Assembly: GCA_030529945.1 (NCBI GenBank)
Contig: JAUMVX010000020.1
Span: forward strand, 1 to 42,449
Source: Bacteroidia bacterium
GTDB lineage: Bacteria; Bacteroidota; Bacteroidia; Bacteroidales; UBA932
Reading direction: 5' to 3'
DNA length: 42,449 bases
Below are positions 23,157 to 32,118 of the stretch, piece after piece. The notes under the pieces were generated by a model. That model worked only from the letters and a program-made list of their open reading frames with translations, was not told the origin of the DNA and searched no databases. Every line of letters starts with the position of its first letter. Position 1 is the stretch's first letter. The position numbers and the translations under genes were made by a program.

Positions 23157-25715
23157 TCAGATATTCGCCACCCTCATTATGTCCGCGAAGACTCCGGCGG
23201 CGGTAACTTCCGCGCCGGCTCCGTAGCCCTGGATGACCAGAGGGTGCTGATGATAGCGGGCCGTCGTGAGAAGGACCAGATTGTTCGAGCCCTCGAGCGG
23301 ACGGAAGAGGGGAGAGGAGGCGTCCACCTCCCGGAGCCCGACACTGCACTCCCCGTCAGAGAGCCTCGCCACGAAACGCCACTGCAGCCCTCTGGAGAGC
23401 ACGCTGCGCCGGTGTGCCTCGAAAGCGGCGTCGAGCGAAGGCAGCCTGCGCCAGAACTCCTCCTGACTCAGACTGAAGTACTCCTCGGGCAGCAGGGGAG
23501 TCGTGCGCACATCCTCCATATTCACCGCGTAGCCGGCCTCGCGCGCCAGAATCACTATCTTGCGCACCACGTCCCTGCCGCTCAGATCGACCCTCGGGTC
23601 AGGCTCGGAGAAGCCGAGCTCCTTCGCCTGCCGCACCGCCTGACTCAGCGTCACGGTTCCGCTGACGGCGTTCAGAATATAATTGAGCGTTCCGCTCAAT
23701 ACCGCCTCTATCCTCTCGACTCTGTCTCCGCTGGCGGTCAGGTCGCTGACCGTGCGGATGACCGGCAGACCGGCCCCGACATTGGTCTCGTAGAGGAACT
23801 TGACGCCGCGCTTCAGAGCCTCCTCTTTAAGTGATTTGTACTCAGCATAATCGGTCGAGGATGCGGCTATCTTGTTCGCGGCGACGACGGAGATGCCGTG
23901 CCTGAAGAAATCCTTGTAGAGCGCCGCGACCTCCGGGCTGGCCGTGCAGTCGACGAATACGGAATTGAAGATGTTCATTCCGATGACCTCTTCGCGCAGC
24001 TTCTCCACGTTCAGAGCGATTCCCTCCGAATCAAGCTTCGCAAGGTCCGTGCCGCCCCGGTCGAAGACACCCCGGCTGCTGCGGGCGATGCCCACCACGT
24101 TCAGCTTCAGATTGCGCTCGCGCATAAGATGCTCCCTCTGGCTGTCGAGCTGCCTGAGCAGACTGCCCCCGACGGTGCCGACTCCGCAGATGAAGAGATT
24201 CACCTCGCGGTACTCGGAAAGGAAGAAGGAGTCGTGCAGGACATTCAGCGACTTGCGCAGGAACTGGCGCTCGACCACGAAGGAAATGTTCGTCTCGGAG
24301 CTGCCCTGAGCCACCGCGATGGCATTTATGCCGCTGCGCCCGAGCGTCGTGAAAAGCTTCCCGGGGACGCTGCAGTTCTTCTTCATATTCTCTCCCACGA
24401 TCGCGATGGTCGAGAGACCCGGAGTCACGCTGACGCGGTTCATCGAACCGCGTCCAATCTCGTATGCGAACTCCTCGTCCAGCAGCTGCCTTGCCAGTTC
24501 GCCGTCCTCCTCGCGCAGACCCAGCGTGATGCTCGTCTCAGAAGAGGACTGGCTGGCGAGGAAGACGCTGATGCTGTTGTCCGCGAGCGTCGAGAAGATG
24601 CGGCTGTTCACGCCGACTATCCCGACCATCGAAGTTCCGGACACGTTCAGCAGGCAGCAGTTGCCTATGCTCGTGATGCCGGTGATCATCCGTCCGCTGC
24701 CCCGGCAGTCCCGCCGGATGACGGATCCCTGCAGCTGCGGACGGAAGGTATTCTTCACCAGAAGAGGTATGTCGTTCACATAGACCGGGTAGAGGGTCGG
24801 CGGATAGATGACCTTCGCGCCGAAGTTGCAGAGTTCCATAGCTTCGGTGAAGCTCAGCTCCGGAATCACGTAGGAGGTCTTTATCACGCGCGGGTCGGCG
24901 GTCATAAAGCCGTCCACGTCGGTCCAGATTTCGAGGCACTCGGCTTTCAGTCCTGCAGCGAGGATGCTTGCGGTGTAGTCCGAGCCGCCGCGGCCCAGAT
25001 TCGTGATCCTTCCGTCGCCGCTGTCGCGCGAGATGAAGCCCGGCACGACCGCGACGCGCCGGGAGGAAGCCTGAAGTGGAGTGCCGGTCCCACCGTCGGA
25101 GCACGGAGTCCCGCAGTCGCCGCGCTGAAGGGGAGTGCCGGCCAAAAAGTCAGCAAATGCCTCATTTATAAGCGGATACGTAGCTGCGGCATCGAGTTCG
25201 TTCTTGCGGTGGCGATAGACCGTGCCGATGAAATCCAGCGAGTCGCGGCGCACGGCCCCTTCGATAAGCGAAGTCACAATATGAGACGAAATACGTTCGC
25301 CGAAGCTCACTATTTCGTCCAATGTCTTATCAGTCAATTCTTTAAGTAGAAAGACGCCTCTGTACAGATCGGAGAGTTCGCCCAGAAGTTCCTTTACGGT
25401 TCCGCGCAGAGAATCGGCGGAATTCAGCCGGCCCCGGGCGGCATCCGCAGAATTTGAGCTGTTTCCGCACTCAGAGTCCGGGAAACAGGCCGCGATCATA
25501 TCGAAATGACGTTTCTCGATTTCCGCGAGCGACTCCAGATAAGCCCCGTCGCCTTGCCGCGCCATCTTCGCAGTCTCGATAAGACGGTCAGTGACGCCGC
25601 CCAGAGCGGAAACCACCACGACCATATTTTCGCTGCGCGATTCGACTATCTTCTTGACGTTCAATATGCTTTCCACGGAGCCGACTGACGTGCCTCCGAA
25701 CTTCAGAACTTTCAT
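23157..25715 (-). CDS. thrA: Bifunctional aspartate kinase / homoserine dehydrogenase I
   Basis: 852 residues from ATG 25715 (MKVLKFGGTSVGS). The N-terminal kinase domain has KFGGTS, FGERIS and a GRGGSDYTA loop. Two ACT domains follow (near MVGIVGVNSRIFSTLA and TIAIVGENMKKNCSVPG). The C-terminal dehydrogenase has a Rossmann GVGTVGGSLL, VAANKIAAS, and SGTLNYILN. It phosphorylates aspartate and reduces aspartate semialdehyde to homoserine; allosteric control would be through the ACT domains. Two low-complexity in-frame inserts are odd: residues ~84-106, and ~193-218 with GTPLQ duplicated, both in kinase-domain loops. It lies 33 bp after metX, probably in one operon serving methionine. Confidence 0.96.
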   Translation of the reverse strand: MKVLKFGGTSVGSVESILNVKKIVESRSENMVVVVSALGGVTDRLIETAKMARQGDGAYLESLAEIEKRHFDMIAACFPDSECGNSSNSADAARGRLNSADSLRGTVKELLGELSDLYRGVFLLKELTDKTLDEIVSFGERISSHIVTSLIEGAVRRDSLDFIGTVYRHRKNELDAAATYPLINEAFADFLAGTPLQRGDCGTPCSDGGTGTPLQASSRRVAVVPGFISRDSGDGRITNLGRGGSDYTASILAAGLKAECLEIWTDVDGFMTADPRVIKTSYVIPELSFTEAMELCNFGAKVIYPPTLYPVYVNDIPLLVKNTFRPQLQGSVIRRDCRGSGRMITGITSIGNCCLLNVSGTSMVGIVGVNSRIFSTLADNSISVFLASQSSSETSITLGLREEDGELARQLLDEEFAYEIGRGSMNRVSVTPGLSTIAIVGENMKKNCSVPGKLFTTLGRSGINAIAVAQGSSETNISFVVERQFLRKSLNVLHDSFFLSEYREVNLFICGVGTVGGSLLRQLDSQREHLMRERNLKLNVVGIARSSRGVFDRGGTDLAKLDSEGIALNVEKLREEVIGMNIFNSVFVDCTASPEVAALYKDFFRHGISVVAANKIAASSTDYAEYKSLKEEALKRGVKFLYETNVGAGLPVIRTVSDLTASGDRVERIEAVLSGTLNYILNAVSGTVTLSQAVRQAKELGFSEPDPRVDLSGRDVVRKIVILAREAGYAVNMEDVRTTPLLPEEYFSLSQEEFWRRLPSLDAAFEAHRRSVLSRGLQWRFVARLSDGECSVGLREVDASSPLFRPLEGSNNLVLLTTARYHQHPLVIQGYGAGAEVTAAGVFADIMRVANI
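25071..25141 (-). repeat. In-frame direct repeat bounding an insert in thrA
   Basis: On the plus strand CTGAAGTGGAGTGCCGG (25071-25087) recurs with one mismatch at 25125-25141. The period is 54 bp, exactly 18 codons, and it encodes the duplicated GTPLQ motif in the aspartate kinase domain. Confidence 0.8.
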
Positions 25716-25748
25716 ATCCCCTTTGTTATACAATTTATATTATGTTAA

Positions 25749-26780
25749 CTAATCCGTATTCCCCGGAATCCACGGCCGCATAATCGCGCTCAGCTGCTCA
25801 TTCTCTATAAGGAAACCGTCGTGCCCGAAAGCCGAGCTGATTTCGTGATAATCCGCATCCGGCAGCATCGCGACGATCTCGTGTCCGCGCTCCGGCGGGA
25901 AAAGACAGTCGCTGTCGATGCAGACTACGTGGCAGCGTGCGGAAATTCCCACGAGAGCCTCGGCGATTCCGCCCCTATGGCGGCCGATATTCATACTGTC
26001 GAGGGCCTTGGTGAGATACCAGTAGCTGTAGGCGTCGAATCCGCGCCGCACGAGCTTGCTGCCTTGATAACGCTGGTATGAGCCGGCCCGGTCCGCGAAG
26101 AGCACATCCTCGTCCGTCTCGGCCTGCGTGCGGCAGTAGCCGTCGTGGCTGCGGTAGGAAATCAGCGCTATGGAACGGGCGCATTCCAGACCCGCCCGGC
26201 CGCCTTCGAGGCTGCGGGCCTGCCGGAAACTCGGGTCGGCTTCGAGAGCCATTCTCTGTGACTCGTTATATGCTGTAAGATAAGGACTTATCTGGATATC
26301 CGTGGCGAGCAGGACGACTTCCCCGATTACCGAAGCTTCCATAACGGCCCATTCGGCAGCCTGATACCCTCCCACTGAAGGGCCTATCAGAAGGTCTATC
26401 TGATTGATACCTAAATATTTACGTACCAATGTGTTAGCCTTCACGATGTCGCGGATTGTGGTCATCGGGAAAGTGAAGAAGTAAGGCTCCCCCGTCGCAG
26501 GGTCTATGCTGCGGGGACCGCTGGAACCGTAGGCCGAGCAGAGCATATTCACGCAGACCACGAAATGGCGCGAAGTGTCGATGAGGCGGCCCTCCCCCAC
26601 CATTTCCGACCACCAGTCGGAAGGGTCGGCATTGCCCGTAAGGGCGTGGCATATCCAGATCACCTTCTCCCCCGCCGCGCGCTCGTGCTCCGAGGTGTAA
26701 TATACAAGGTCGAGTCCGGGCAGCTCTCCGCCCGCCTCGAAGCTGAAAGGCACGTCAGAATGGAAAATATGTCGCTTCAT
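25749..26780 (-). CDS. metX: Homoserine O-acetyltransferase (alpha/beta hydrolase)
   Basis: 343 residues. MetX features are WICHALTGNADPSDWW near 42-57, NMLCSAYGSSGPRSIDPATG and FPMTTIRDIV. The nucleophile elbow GPSVGGYQ has Ser135, and the triad is completed by Asp291 (CIDSDCLFPP) and His320 (FGHDGFL). It acylates homoserine for methionine synthesis, using acetyl-CoA in most members; succinyl-CoA use cannot be excluded from sequence. The elbow reads GPSVGG where many MetX have GGSMGG. It is upstream of thrA on the same strand, so homoserine production and its commitment to methionine are encoded together. No recognisable SAM riboswitch or consensus promoter was seen upstream. Confidence 0.93.
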   Translation of the reverse strand: MKRHIFHSDVPFSFEAGGELPGLDLVYYTSEHERAAGEKVIWICHALTGNADPSDWWSEMVGEGRLIDTSRHFVVCVNMLCSAYGSSGPRSIDPATGEPYFFTFPMTTIRDIVKANTLVRKYLGINQIDLLIGPSVGGYQAAEWAVMEASVIGEVVLLATDIQISPYLTAYNESQRMALEADPSFRQARSLEGGRAGLECARSIALISYRSHDGYCRTQAETDEDVLFADRAGSYQRYQGSKLVRRGFDAYSYWYLTKALDSMNIGRHRGGIAEALVGISARCHVVCIDSDCLFPPERGHEIVAMLPDADYHEISSAFGHDGFLIENEQLSAIMRPWIPGNTD

Positions 26781-26906
26781 ATCAACAATATAACCTTCGC
26801 AAAATACACTCGCATCAACTGAAAAACGACTTGGCGCTTGTGCTTGTCCATATTTCAGTTCATTTCTAAAATCCTGCGAAATTACGGAAAAACTCCCGAA
26901 TTATAT

Positions 26907-26914
26907 TACCTTTG
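26907..26914 (+). promoter_or_regulatory. -7 element for the porin-like gene
   Basis: TACCTTTG matches TAnnTTTG and lies 28 bp before ATG 26943. Predicted start is near 26921. It supports 26943 over an in-frame ATG at 26838, which would precede the promoter. No clear -33 box. Confidence 0.55.
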
Positions 26915-26942
26915 GCCCCTGTACTTGTCAAATGTTTGTGAA

Positions 26943-27947
26943 ATGACTTCTTTCAGAAAAACTCTGTGCTGCCTCGCCGCAGCCGTCCTTTCCCTTGGAA
27001 TCATTCCCCAGGCCTTCGCCCAGGCCGAACTGACCCTCACTCCCCGGGCCGAGGTGAATTACACTCACGGAGAAGAGGATGTAAATGACTTCGGTTTCAC
27101 TTCGCTCTACAGCTTCCTGGACGGAAGTATAGGTGAAAAATTCTCGTATTCGGCTTCCTTCCATTTTCTTTCCACAGACCCGAAATCCCTTTACAGCTAT
27201 GAGTCCCCGTTCCAGGACGGAACCTGGATCGACTGGGCCTATCTCTCCTACGACAGCGACCTGTTCGGCGTGGATTTCGGAAAAGTCGTGCTGAATATGG
27301 GCGGTTTCGAGTTCGACAAGAACGACGTGGACTGCTATGCACCGATGGTCAGCGACTATTGGAACAGCCTCTGCATCTACCAGCCGGGCGTTACTTTCAG
27401 GCTCACCCCTTGGGATACCCAGAGCTTCGAGGCCCAGCTGACCGCTTCCCCGATGATGACGGGGCTGTCTGATGTGACATTGGCCGCGTCTGCGGCCTGG
27501 AGAGGAGAATTCGGAGCTTTCTCGACCTACTGGGCGGCGAACCTGCAGCGCTGGGATGTCGAGGACGAGGTGCGCGGAAACTACCTCTGTGTGGGTCTCG
27601 GGAATAGGTATTCCTTTGAGAATGCAGACCTTACGCTCGACCTTTTCTACGGTCCGGCTGTCGGGAAGTTCGATTCCGGGAATTTCGAAGCCACGCTTCG
27701 CGCCGATTACCGTCCGTCCGAGAGGCTTTCGCTCGGGCTTATGGGCGGCTGCCGTCCTTCGGGCTACGTGTCCGCGGGTGCTCAGGTGGAGTATTTTCCG
27801 CTGCGCGACGATACGCTCCGCTTCCACTTCGCAGCTTCCGACCGCTATCTGGATGTACCAGAGGGTGTGCCGGAGACCGCAGGCGCGAGCCGTCATCTGT
27901 TCGTACTCTCGCTCGGCCTTACGGCCAATCTGCACATAGGTCTGTAG
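26943..27947 (+). CDS. Porin-like outer-membrane barrel protein
   Basis: 334 residues from ATG 26943. The signal peptide MTSFRKTLCCLAAAVLSLG ends near PQAFAQ. The mature part is a run of beta strands with short turns (LTLTPRAEVNYTHG, FSYSASFHFLSTDP, WIDWAYLSYDSDLFGVDFGK, GAFSTYWAANLQRW, RLSLGLMGGCRPSG). It closes with LFVLSLGLTANLHIGL. WAYLSYDSDLFGVDFGKV recalls the phosphate-selective or general porin layout found in Bacteroidota. No plug or carboxypeptidase-like domain, so it is not a TonB receptor. Substrate unknown. Its gene is divergent from metX. Confidence 0.78.
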   Translation: MTSFRKTLCCLAAAVLSLGIIPQAFAQAELTLTPRAEVNYTHGEEDVNDFGFTSLYSFLDGSIGEKFSYSASFHFLSTDPKSLYSYESPFQDGTWIDWAYLSYDSDLFGVDFGKVVLNMGGFEFDKNDVDCYAPMVSDYWNSLCIYQPGVTFRLTPWDTQSFEAQLTASPMMTGLSDVTLAASAAWRGEFGAFSTYWAANLQRWDVEDEVRGNYLCVGLGNRYSFENADLTLDLFYGPAVGKFDSGNFEATLRADYRPSERLSLGLMGGCRPSGYVSAGAQVEYFPLRDDTLRFHFAASDRYLDVPEGVPETAGASRHLFVLSLGLTANLHIGL

Positions 27948-28010
27948 GGACTGAATAATACCCTATCCCCTCCACCTACGGTCGTACTATCACTTCTTAT
28001 GCCCATCCTT

Positions 28011-28748
28011 ATGAAACGTCTGCCAGTTCTCACTGCGTTTTTCCTCTTCCTGTCTTCCGCCCTTGCCGCGCAGCAGCGGTGTGAGGGCGATGTCATCGTC
28101 ACTCGCGATGGCAGCCGGACCGAGGCCATAGTGCTGGAAATCAATACTTCCGAAGTCGTCTATCAGACACGTCCGGACGGACCTTACTACGTTCTGGACC
28201 TCGATGAGGCGAGCGAAGTCATCTTTTCCGGCGGCTTCAGACAGGATCTGAGCGGGGATGAGATCGTGCCCTTCGACCGCCGTTTCGACAGTTTTCCGGG
28301 TGTGATGAGCAGCCGCGGAGCGCGTCTGTGCCTCGGGGGGCAGCCGCTTTCCGACAGTATGGTGCGCAGCATAATTCCGAGCTATGAATACTGGAGCGCT
28401 TATCGTGAACCCCTGCGCAAGTGGAAGGCGGGCCGCGCCCTGACCTATGGGGGGCTGGGCTGCATCGCGGCGGCCGGGGCGATCTGCGCCTGGGATGTGA
28501 TGCGCTGCCGGGGGAGCGAAGTTAATGTCAGTGAATGGACGACCATCTTCGCGGCTCGGCTTGGCGCAGTCGGAGTGCTCTCCGCCGGCAGCGGCATAGT
28601 CCTGAAAAAGATAGGAAAGACCCGTCTGGATGAGCTTGCGGCCCGCTATAATGCCGCTCACGGCAAATATCTTCAGCCGCGCGAGGCCGCCGCGAAGCTC
28701 AGCTTCGGGGCCGGCCCCTCCGGCCTCACCCTCGCCCTGCAGTTCTGA
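28011..28748 (+). CDS. Exported protein of unknown function with two central hydrophobic helices
   Basis: 245 residues from ATG 28011 (MKRLPVLTAFFLFLSSALAA signal; an ATG at 27999 adds four residues). The N-terminal part (residues ~27-75) looks like a small beta domain (DVIVTRDGSRTEAIVLEI, VVYQTRPDGPYYVLDLDE). A middle linker leads to two hydrophobic segments, YGGLGCIAAAGAICAWDV and LGAVGVLSAGSGIVL. The C-terminus LSFGAGPSGLTLALQF ends in Phe. The layout is common in uncharacterised Bacteroidota envelope proteins. It lies 63 bp after the porin-like gene and may be co-transcribed. Confidence 0.7.
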   Translation: MKRLPVLTAFFLFLSSALAAQQRCEGDVIVTRDGSRTEAIVLEINTSEVVYQTRPDGPYYVLDLDEASEVIFSGGFRQDLSGDEIVPFDRRFDSFPGVMSSRGARLCLGGQPLSDSMVRSIIPSYEYWSAYREPLRKWKAGRALTYGGLGCIAAAGAICAWDVMRCRGSEVNVSEWTTIFAARLGAVGVLSAGSGIVLKKIGKTRLDELAARYNAAHGKYLQPREAAAKLSFGAGPSGLTLALQF

Positions 28749-28755
28749 CCTGCGC

Positions 28756-28882
28756 TACGTCATGCCCGACTTGATCGGGCATCCCGTGTCTCGAAGGGAT
28801 TGCCGGTCGGTGCCGGCAATGACAGAAAGGTCGGTGCCGGCAATGACGCTTTCTACGTCATGCCCGGCTTGACCGGGCATCT
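28756..28882. repeat. REP-like palindromic repeat cluster B between convergent genes
   Basis: Two forward units at 28758-28783 and 28856-28881 (GTCATGCCCG...CGGGCATC, with loops CTTGAT/CTTGAC) flank two inverted-type units at 28798-28823 and 28829-28848 (TGCCGG...CCGGCAATGAC). The whole forms a composite mirrored array. It fills the gap between the 3' ends of the exported-protein gene and the permease gene, so it likely acts as a bidirectional terminator or mRNA end. Confidence 0.85.
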
Positions 28883-28885
28883 CCC

Positions 28886-30106
28886 CTACTCGTAGCGGAT
28901 GGCTTCGATAGGGTCGAGGTTAGCGGCCTTGCGGGCCGGATACCAGCCGAAGAAGATGCCGATGACCGTGCAGACCAGGAAGGACAGCACGATAGTCCAG
29001 ACCTGAATCACTATAGGATAGGACAGCAGCACTTTCACCACGTATGAGGCCGCCACTCCCAGAATCACACCCAGAAGACCTCCCGTGATGCTTATCAGCG
29101 TCGCCTCTATGAGGAACTGGGCCAGAATGTCGCGCCCCTTAGCCCCGATGCTCATCCTCAGACCTATCTCCTTGGTGCGCTCCGTGACGGACACATACAT
29201 AATGTTCATAATCCCTATGCCTCCCACCAGAAGCGAGATTCCCGCCACTGCGGCCAGCAGAGTGGACATCATATCGCTGGTGCTCGTCATCATCGAGGAA
29301 AGCTCCTGCTGCGAACGGATATTGAAATCGTCATCATCCGCCTCCTTGAGCCTGTGATTCTCACGCAGCACCTCAGTAATCTCCTCGATGGCCCGGTCCG
29401 TATAGTCCTCGCTCAAGGCCGAGCAGACTATCTCCTGAAGATAGGTCACGGCGAGTATGCGCTTCATCACCGTAGTATATGGAGTTATGATCAGATTGTC
29501 CTGGTCCATACCCATACTGTTGTAGCCCTTGCTCTCCAGAACCCCTATGATGCGGAAAGGGATGCTGCCGAAGCGGATGACCTTCCCCACGGGATTCTCC
29601 CCGTTCGTGAACAGCTCGTCCACGACGGTCTTGCCCACCAGACAGACTTTGGCCGCCGTCTTGATGTCCTGGTCCGTGAACACGTCCCCGTCCTGCACCT
29701 TGTAGCCTCTGATGTCCAGATAGTCTTGATTCACGCCGTAGATGGATGTGGAAGTGTTGTTAGCACCGTAAATCGCCTGGGAGGAAGAGTTCACCGAAGG
29801 GGAAACGAGGGAGACGTAGCTGCATTTCGAGCGGATAGCCTCGAAGTCCCGCACCTTGAGCGACTGCATATCGTCAGCGCTGAGGCGCACGCCGCCCCTC
29901 ATATCCTCGCCCGGATGTATCATTATCATATTCGAACCCATCTGGCTTATCTCGGCCTGGATGCTCTTCTTCGAACCCTGCCCGATGGCGAGCATAGTGA
30001 TGACGGAGCCCACGCCGATGATGATGCCGAGCATAGTGAGGAAGCCGCGGAATTTGTTGTTCCCCAGTGCCTTGAGCGCTATTCTGAATAAATTTCCGAA
30101 ATTCAT
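28886..30106 (-). CDS. MacB/FtsX-type ABC transporter permease
   Basis: 406 residues. The start MNFGNLFRIALKALGNNKFRGFLTMLGIIIGVGSVITMLAIGQG shows the amphipathic entry helix and TM1. A ~220-residue MacB periplasmic core follows (VSPSVNSSSQAIYG, VCLVGKTVVDELF, GKVIRFGSIPFRIIGVLESKG). The FtsX domain has three more helices, with the hallmark TERTKEIGLRMSIGAKGRDIL coupling helix and the end GWYPARKAANLDPIEAIRYE. In E. coli MacB the ATPase is fused; here it is a separate gene 23 bp upstream. It works as a mechanotransmission pump with MacA and TolC. Confidence 0.94.
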   Translation of the reverse strand: MNFGNLFRIALKALGNNKFRGFLTMLGIIIGVGSVITMLAIGQGSKKSIQAEISQMGSNMIMIHPGEDMRGGVRLSADDMQSLKVRDFEAIRSKCSYVSLVSPSVNSSSQAIYGANNTSTSIYGVNQDYLDIRGYKVQDGDVFTDQDIKTAAKVCLVGKTVVDELFTNGENPVGKVIRFGSIPFRIIGVLESKGYNSMGMDQDNLIITPYTTVMKRILAVTYLQEIVCSALSEDYTDRAIEEITEVLRENHRLKEADDDDFNIRSQQELSSMMTSTSDMMSTLLAAVAGISLLVGGIGIMNIMYVSVTERTKEIGLRMSIGAKGRDILAQFLIEATLISITGGLLGVILGVAASYVVKVLLSYPIVIQVWTIVLSFLVCTVIGIFFGWYPARKAANLDPIEAIRYE

Positions 30107-30129
30107 TTTTTAATTAACTGTTAAGTTAT

Positions 30130-30873
30130 CTACTGCTCACTCTCCGGCGGCAGGGCTGCGAGCGCCTCGGCGGCATCGAGCACGTGAGCATTGCGCTCGT
30201 CGCCCGTGACCCGCCCGTCGCGCAGCGTGATGGTGCGCGTGCTGTAGTTCACGATCTCCGGATTGTGCGTCACGAAAATAATTGTCCTGCCCTCAGAGTG
30301 CAGCCGCTGGAAAAGCACCAGAACCTCGAAGCTCGTGCGCGTGTCCAGATTGCCCGTGGCCTCATCGGCCAATATCACTGCGGGGTCGTTCACCAATGCT
30401 CTCGCGATGGCGACCCTCTGCATCTGCCCTCCGGACATCTGATTGCTCTTGTGTTCGAGCCTGTCTCCGAGCCCCACGGCCTTCAGAGCCGCGACTGACC
30501 TTTCGTAACGCTCTTTCCGTGAATACTTGGGATTATACATCAGGGGCAGCTCCACATTCTCCACGGCAGTGGTCTTCGCGAGAAGATTATAGTTCTGGAA
30601 CACGAAACCTATCTTGCGGTTCCGGAGCGTGGCCCGGCTGTTTTTGTCCATAGTCCGCACCGACACCCCGTCCAGCAGGTACTCCCCTTTCGTCGGAGTG
30701 TCCAGACAGCCCAGGATATTCAGCAGCGTGGACTTGCCCGAGCCGGAAGTGCCGACGATGGTTACGAACTCGCCCTCCTCTATGGTGAAGGATACGCCGC
30801 GCAGAGCGTGTACCGTCTCATCCCCCACCAGGAAGTCGCGGCGTATATCCTCGAGTTTAATTACTTCTTTCAT
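30130..30873 (-). CDS. MacB/LolD-type ABC transporter ATPase
   Basis: 247 residues. Walker A GTSGSGKST at 41-49, Q-loop FQNYNLL, signature MSGGQMQRVAIARAL beginning at 146, Walker B VILADE ending with catalytic Glu171, D-loop GNLD and switch His in FVTHNPE. The block reads DEATGNLD where most LolD/MacB proteins have DEPTGNLD. It drives the FtsX-type permease encoded just downstream. LolCDE-like lipoprotein transport is the alternative, but the adjoining MacA and TolC genes favour an export system. Confidence 0.95.
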   Translation of the reverse strand: MKEVIKLEDIRRDFLVGDETVHALRGVSFTIEEGEFVTIVGTSGSGKSTLLNILGCLDTPTKGEYLLDGVSVRTMDKNSRATLRNRKIGFVFQNYNLLAKTTAVENVELPLMYNPKYSRKERYERSVAALKAVGLGDRLEHKSNQMSGGQMQRVAIARALVNDPAVILADEATGNLDTRTSFEVLVLFQRLHSEGRTIIFVTHNPEIVNYSTRTITLRDGRVTGDERNAHVLDAAEALAALPPESEQ

Positions 30874-30947
30874 AAACGTTTATCTTCTTAAGAAAGGTTT
30901 CCGACCATTATTCCTGAAGGATGTCTCGGAAAGTCTTGAAAGTACTA

Positions 30948-32117
30948 TTACCTCGGACCCGGAGCGAACGGACTCCTTTCCGCCGTCTCTGCCTTCTGCT
31001 CAGCCCGGGCTGCGGACAGGCCGGTCACGACTTCCTCGCCGTCGGTGAGCCCGGAAACGATTCCGGTCTTGTCTCCGCTCGTATTTCCGGCGGTCACGCT
31101 CTTAGGAGAGATGACATTTCCGCTCTTCACCCATACCGTCTTGACGCTCCCCTCCGAAGGCTGAGCGGAACCCTCTACGCTGATGCCGATCTGCTCCAGC
31201 AGCTCCGCGTCAGGATGGAAGCGCAGAGCCTTCGTAGGCACCGCGAGTACCCCGTCCTCCTCGAGAGTATAGACGGTGACATTGGCCGTAAGGCCGGGCT
31301 TGAGCTTGAGGTCCGGATTCGGAGCGTTGATGACGACTTCGTAGGTGACGACGTTCGAGGTGGTCGTGGCTTCGAGGCGCACCTGCTCCACGGTGCCGCT
31401 GAAAACGTCGTCCGGGTACGCATCGACGGTGAATGTGACTTTCTGGCCTTCGGCGACCTGGCCGATGTCGGCCTCGTCAACGTCCGCAATTACTTGCATA
31501 TCAGTGAGATTCTTCGCGATGGTGAAGAGCGTCGGTGTCTCGAAGCCGGCCGCCACGGTCTGGCCTTCCTCCACGGCGCGGCTGATGACCACCCCGTCGA
31601 TCGGGGAGGAGATGGTCGCGTAGCTCAGGTTCCGCTTCACCTTCACGTAGGACGCCTGGGCCTGGCTGAGGGCGTTCTTCGCGGTAGCGTACTGGTAATA
31701 CGCCGAATCGTAGTCGGAATCACTCACAAGCTCCTTTTCGTGCAGGGTGCGGGTCCTTTCGTACTCCTTCTCGCGGTACTCGAATTCGGTCTTCGCCGCA
31801 TCGAGCTGCGCCTGCGAGGAGGCAAGTTCCGCCTCGAGATTCACCTTGTCCATCACGGCTATTATCTGTCCGGCCTTCACCACGTCGTTGTAGTCTGCGT
31901 AGAGCTTGTCGATGATGCCGGATACCTGTGTTCCGATCTCCACCTTGGTGACAGGCTCCACCGTCCCCGTCGCGGTCACGGAATTCACGATGTCTATTCT
32001 CCCCGCTTTCGCGGTGTCCAGCGTCACTCCGCCCTTTCCGGTAGGACGGACCGCGAGATAAAATACCGCTGCGGCGCACACCGCGCCGACCACGATCCAT
32101 AAAGTCTTCTTCTTCAT
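30948..32117 (-). CDS. MacA-like periplasmic adaptor
   Basis: 389 residues. One N-terminal membrane anchor (LWIVVGAVCAAAVFYLAV) with no lipobox. The half-lipoyl motifs are GTVEPVTKVEIGTQVSGIID and YATISSPIDGVVISRAV. Between them lies a long alpha-hairpin (AELASSQAQLDAAKTEFEYR to LSQAQASYVKVKRNL). A beta-barrel with ADVDEADIGQVAEGQKVTF follows, then a membrane-proximal domain with GLTANVTVYTLEEDGVLAVP and LTDGEEVVTGL. This matches MacA order and length. It sits one base after the TolC gene and 74 bp before the ATPase gene. It bridges the permease and the channel. Confidence 0.94.
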   Translation of the reverse strand: MKKKTLWIVVGAVCAAAVFYLAVRPTGKGGVTLDTAKAGRIDIVNSVTATGTVEPVTKVEIGTQVSGIIDKLYADYNDVVKAGQIIAVMDKVNLEAELASSQAQLDAAKTEFEYREKEYERTRTLHEKELVSDSDYDSAYYQYATAKNALSQAQASYVKVKRNLSYATISSPIDGVVISRAVEEGQTVAAGFETPTLFTIAKNLTDMQVIADVDEADIGQVAEGQKVTFTVDAYPDDVFSGTVEQVRLEATTTSNVVTYEVVINAPNPDLKLKPGLTANVTVYTLEEDGVLAVPTKALRFHPDAELLEQIGISVEGSAQPSEGSVKTVWVKSGNVISPKSVTAGNTSGDKTGIVSGLTDGEEVVTGLSAARAEQKAETAERSPFAPGPR

Positions 32118-32118
32118 A

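Noticed and set aside
23898-25349. 483-codon plus-strand frame opposite thrA
   Set aside because: Antisense shadow created by GC-rich codon use; composition is unnatural and no domain is recognisable.
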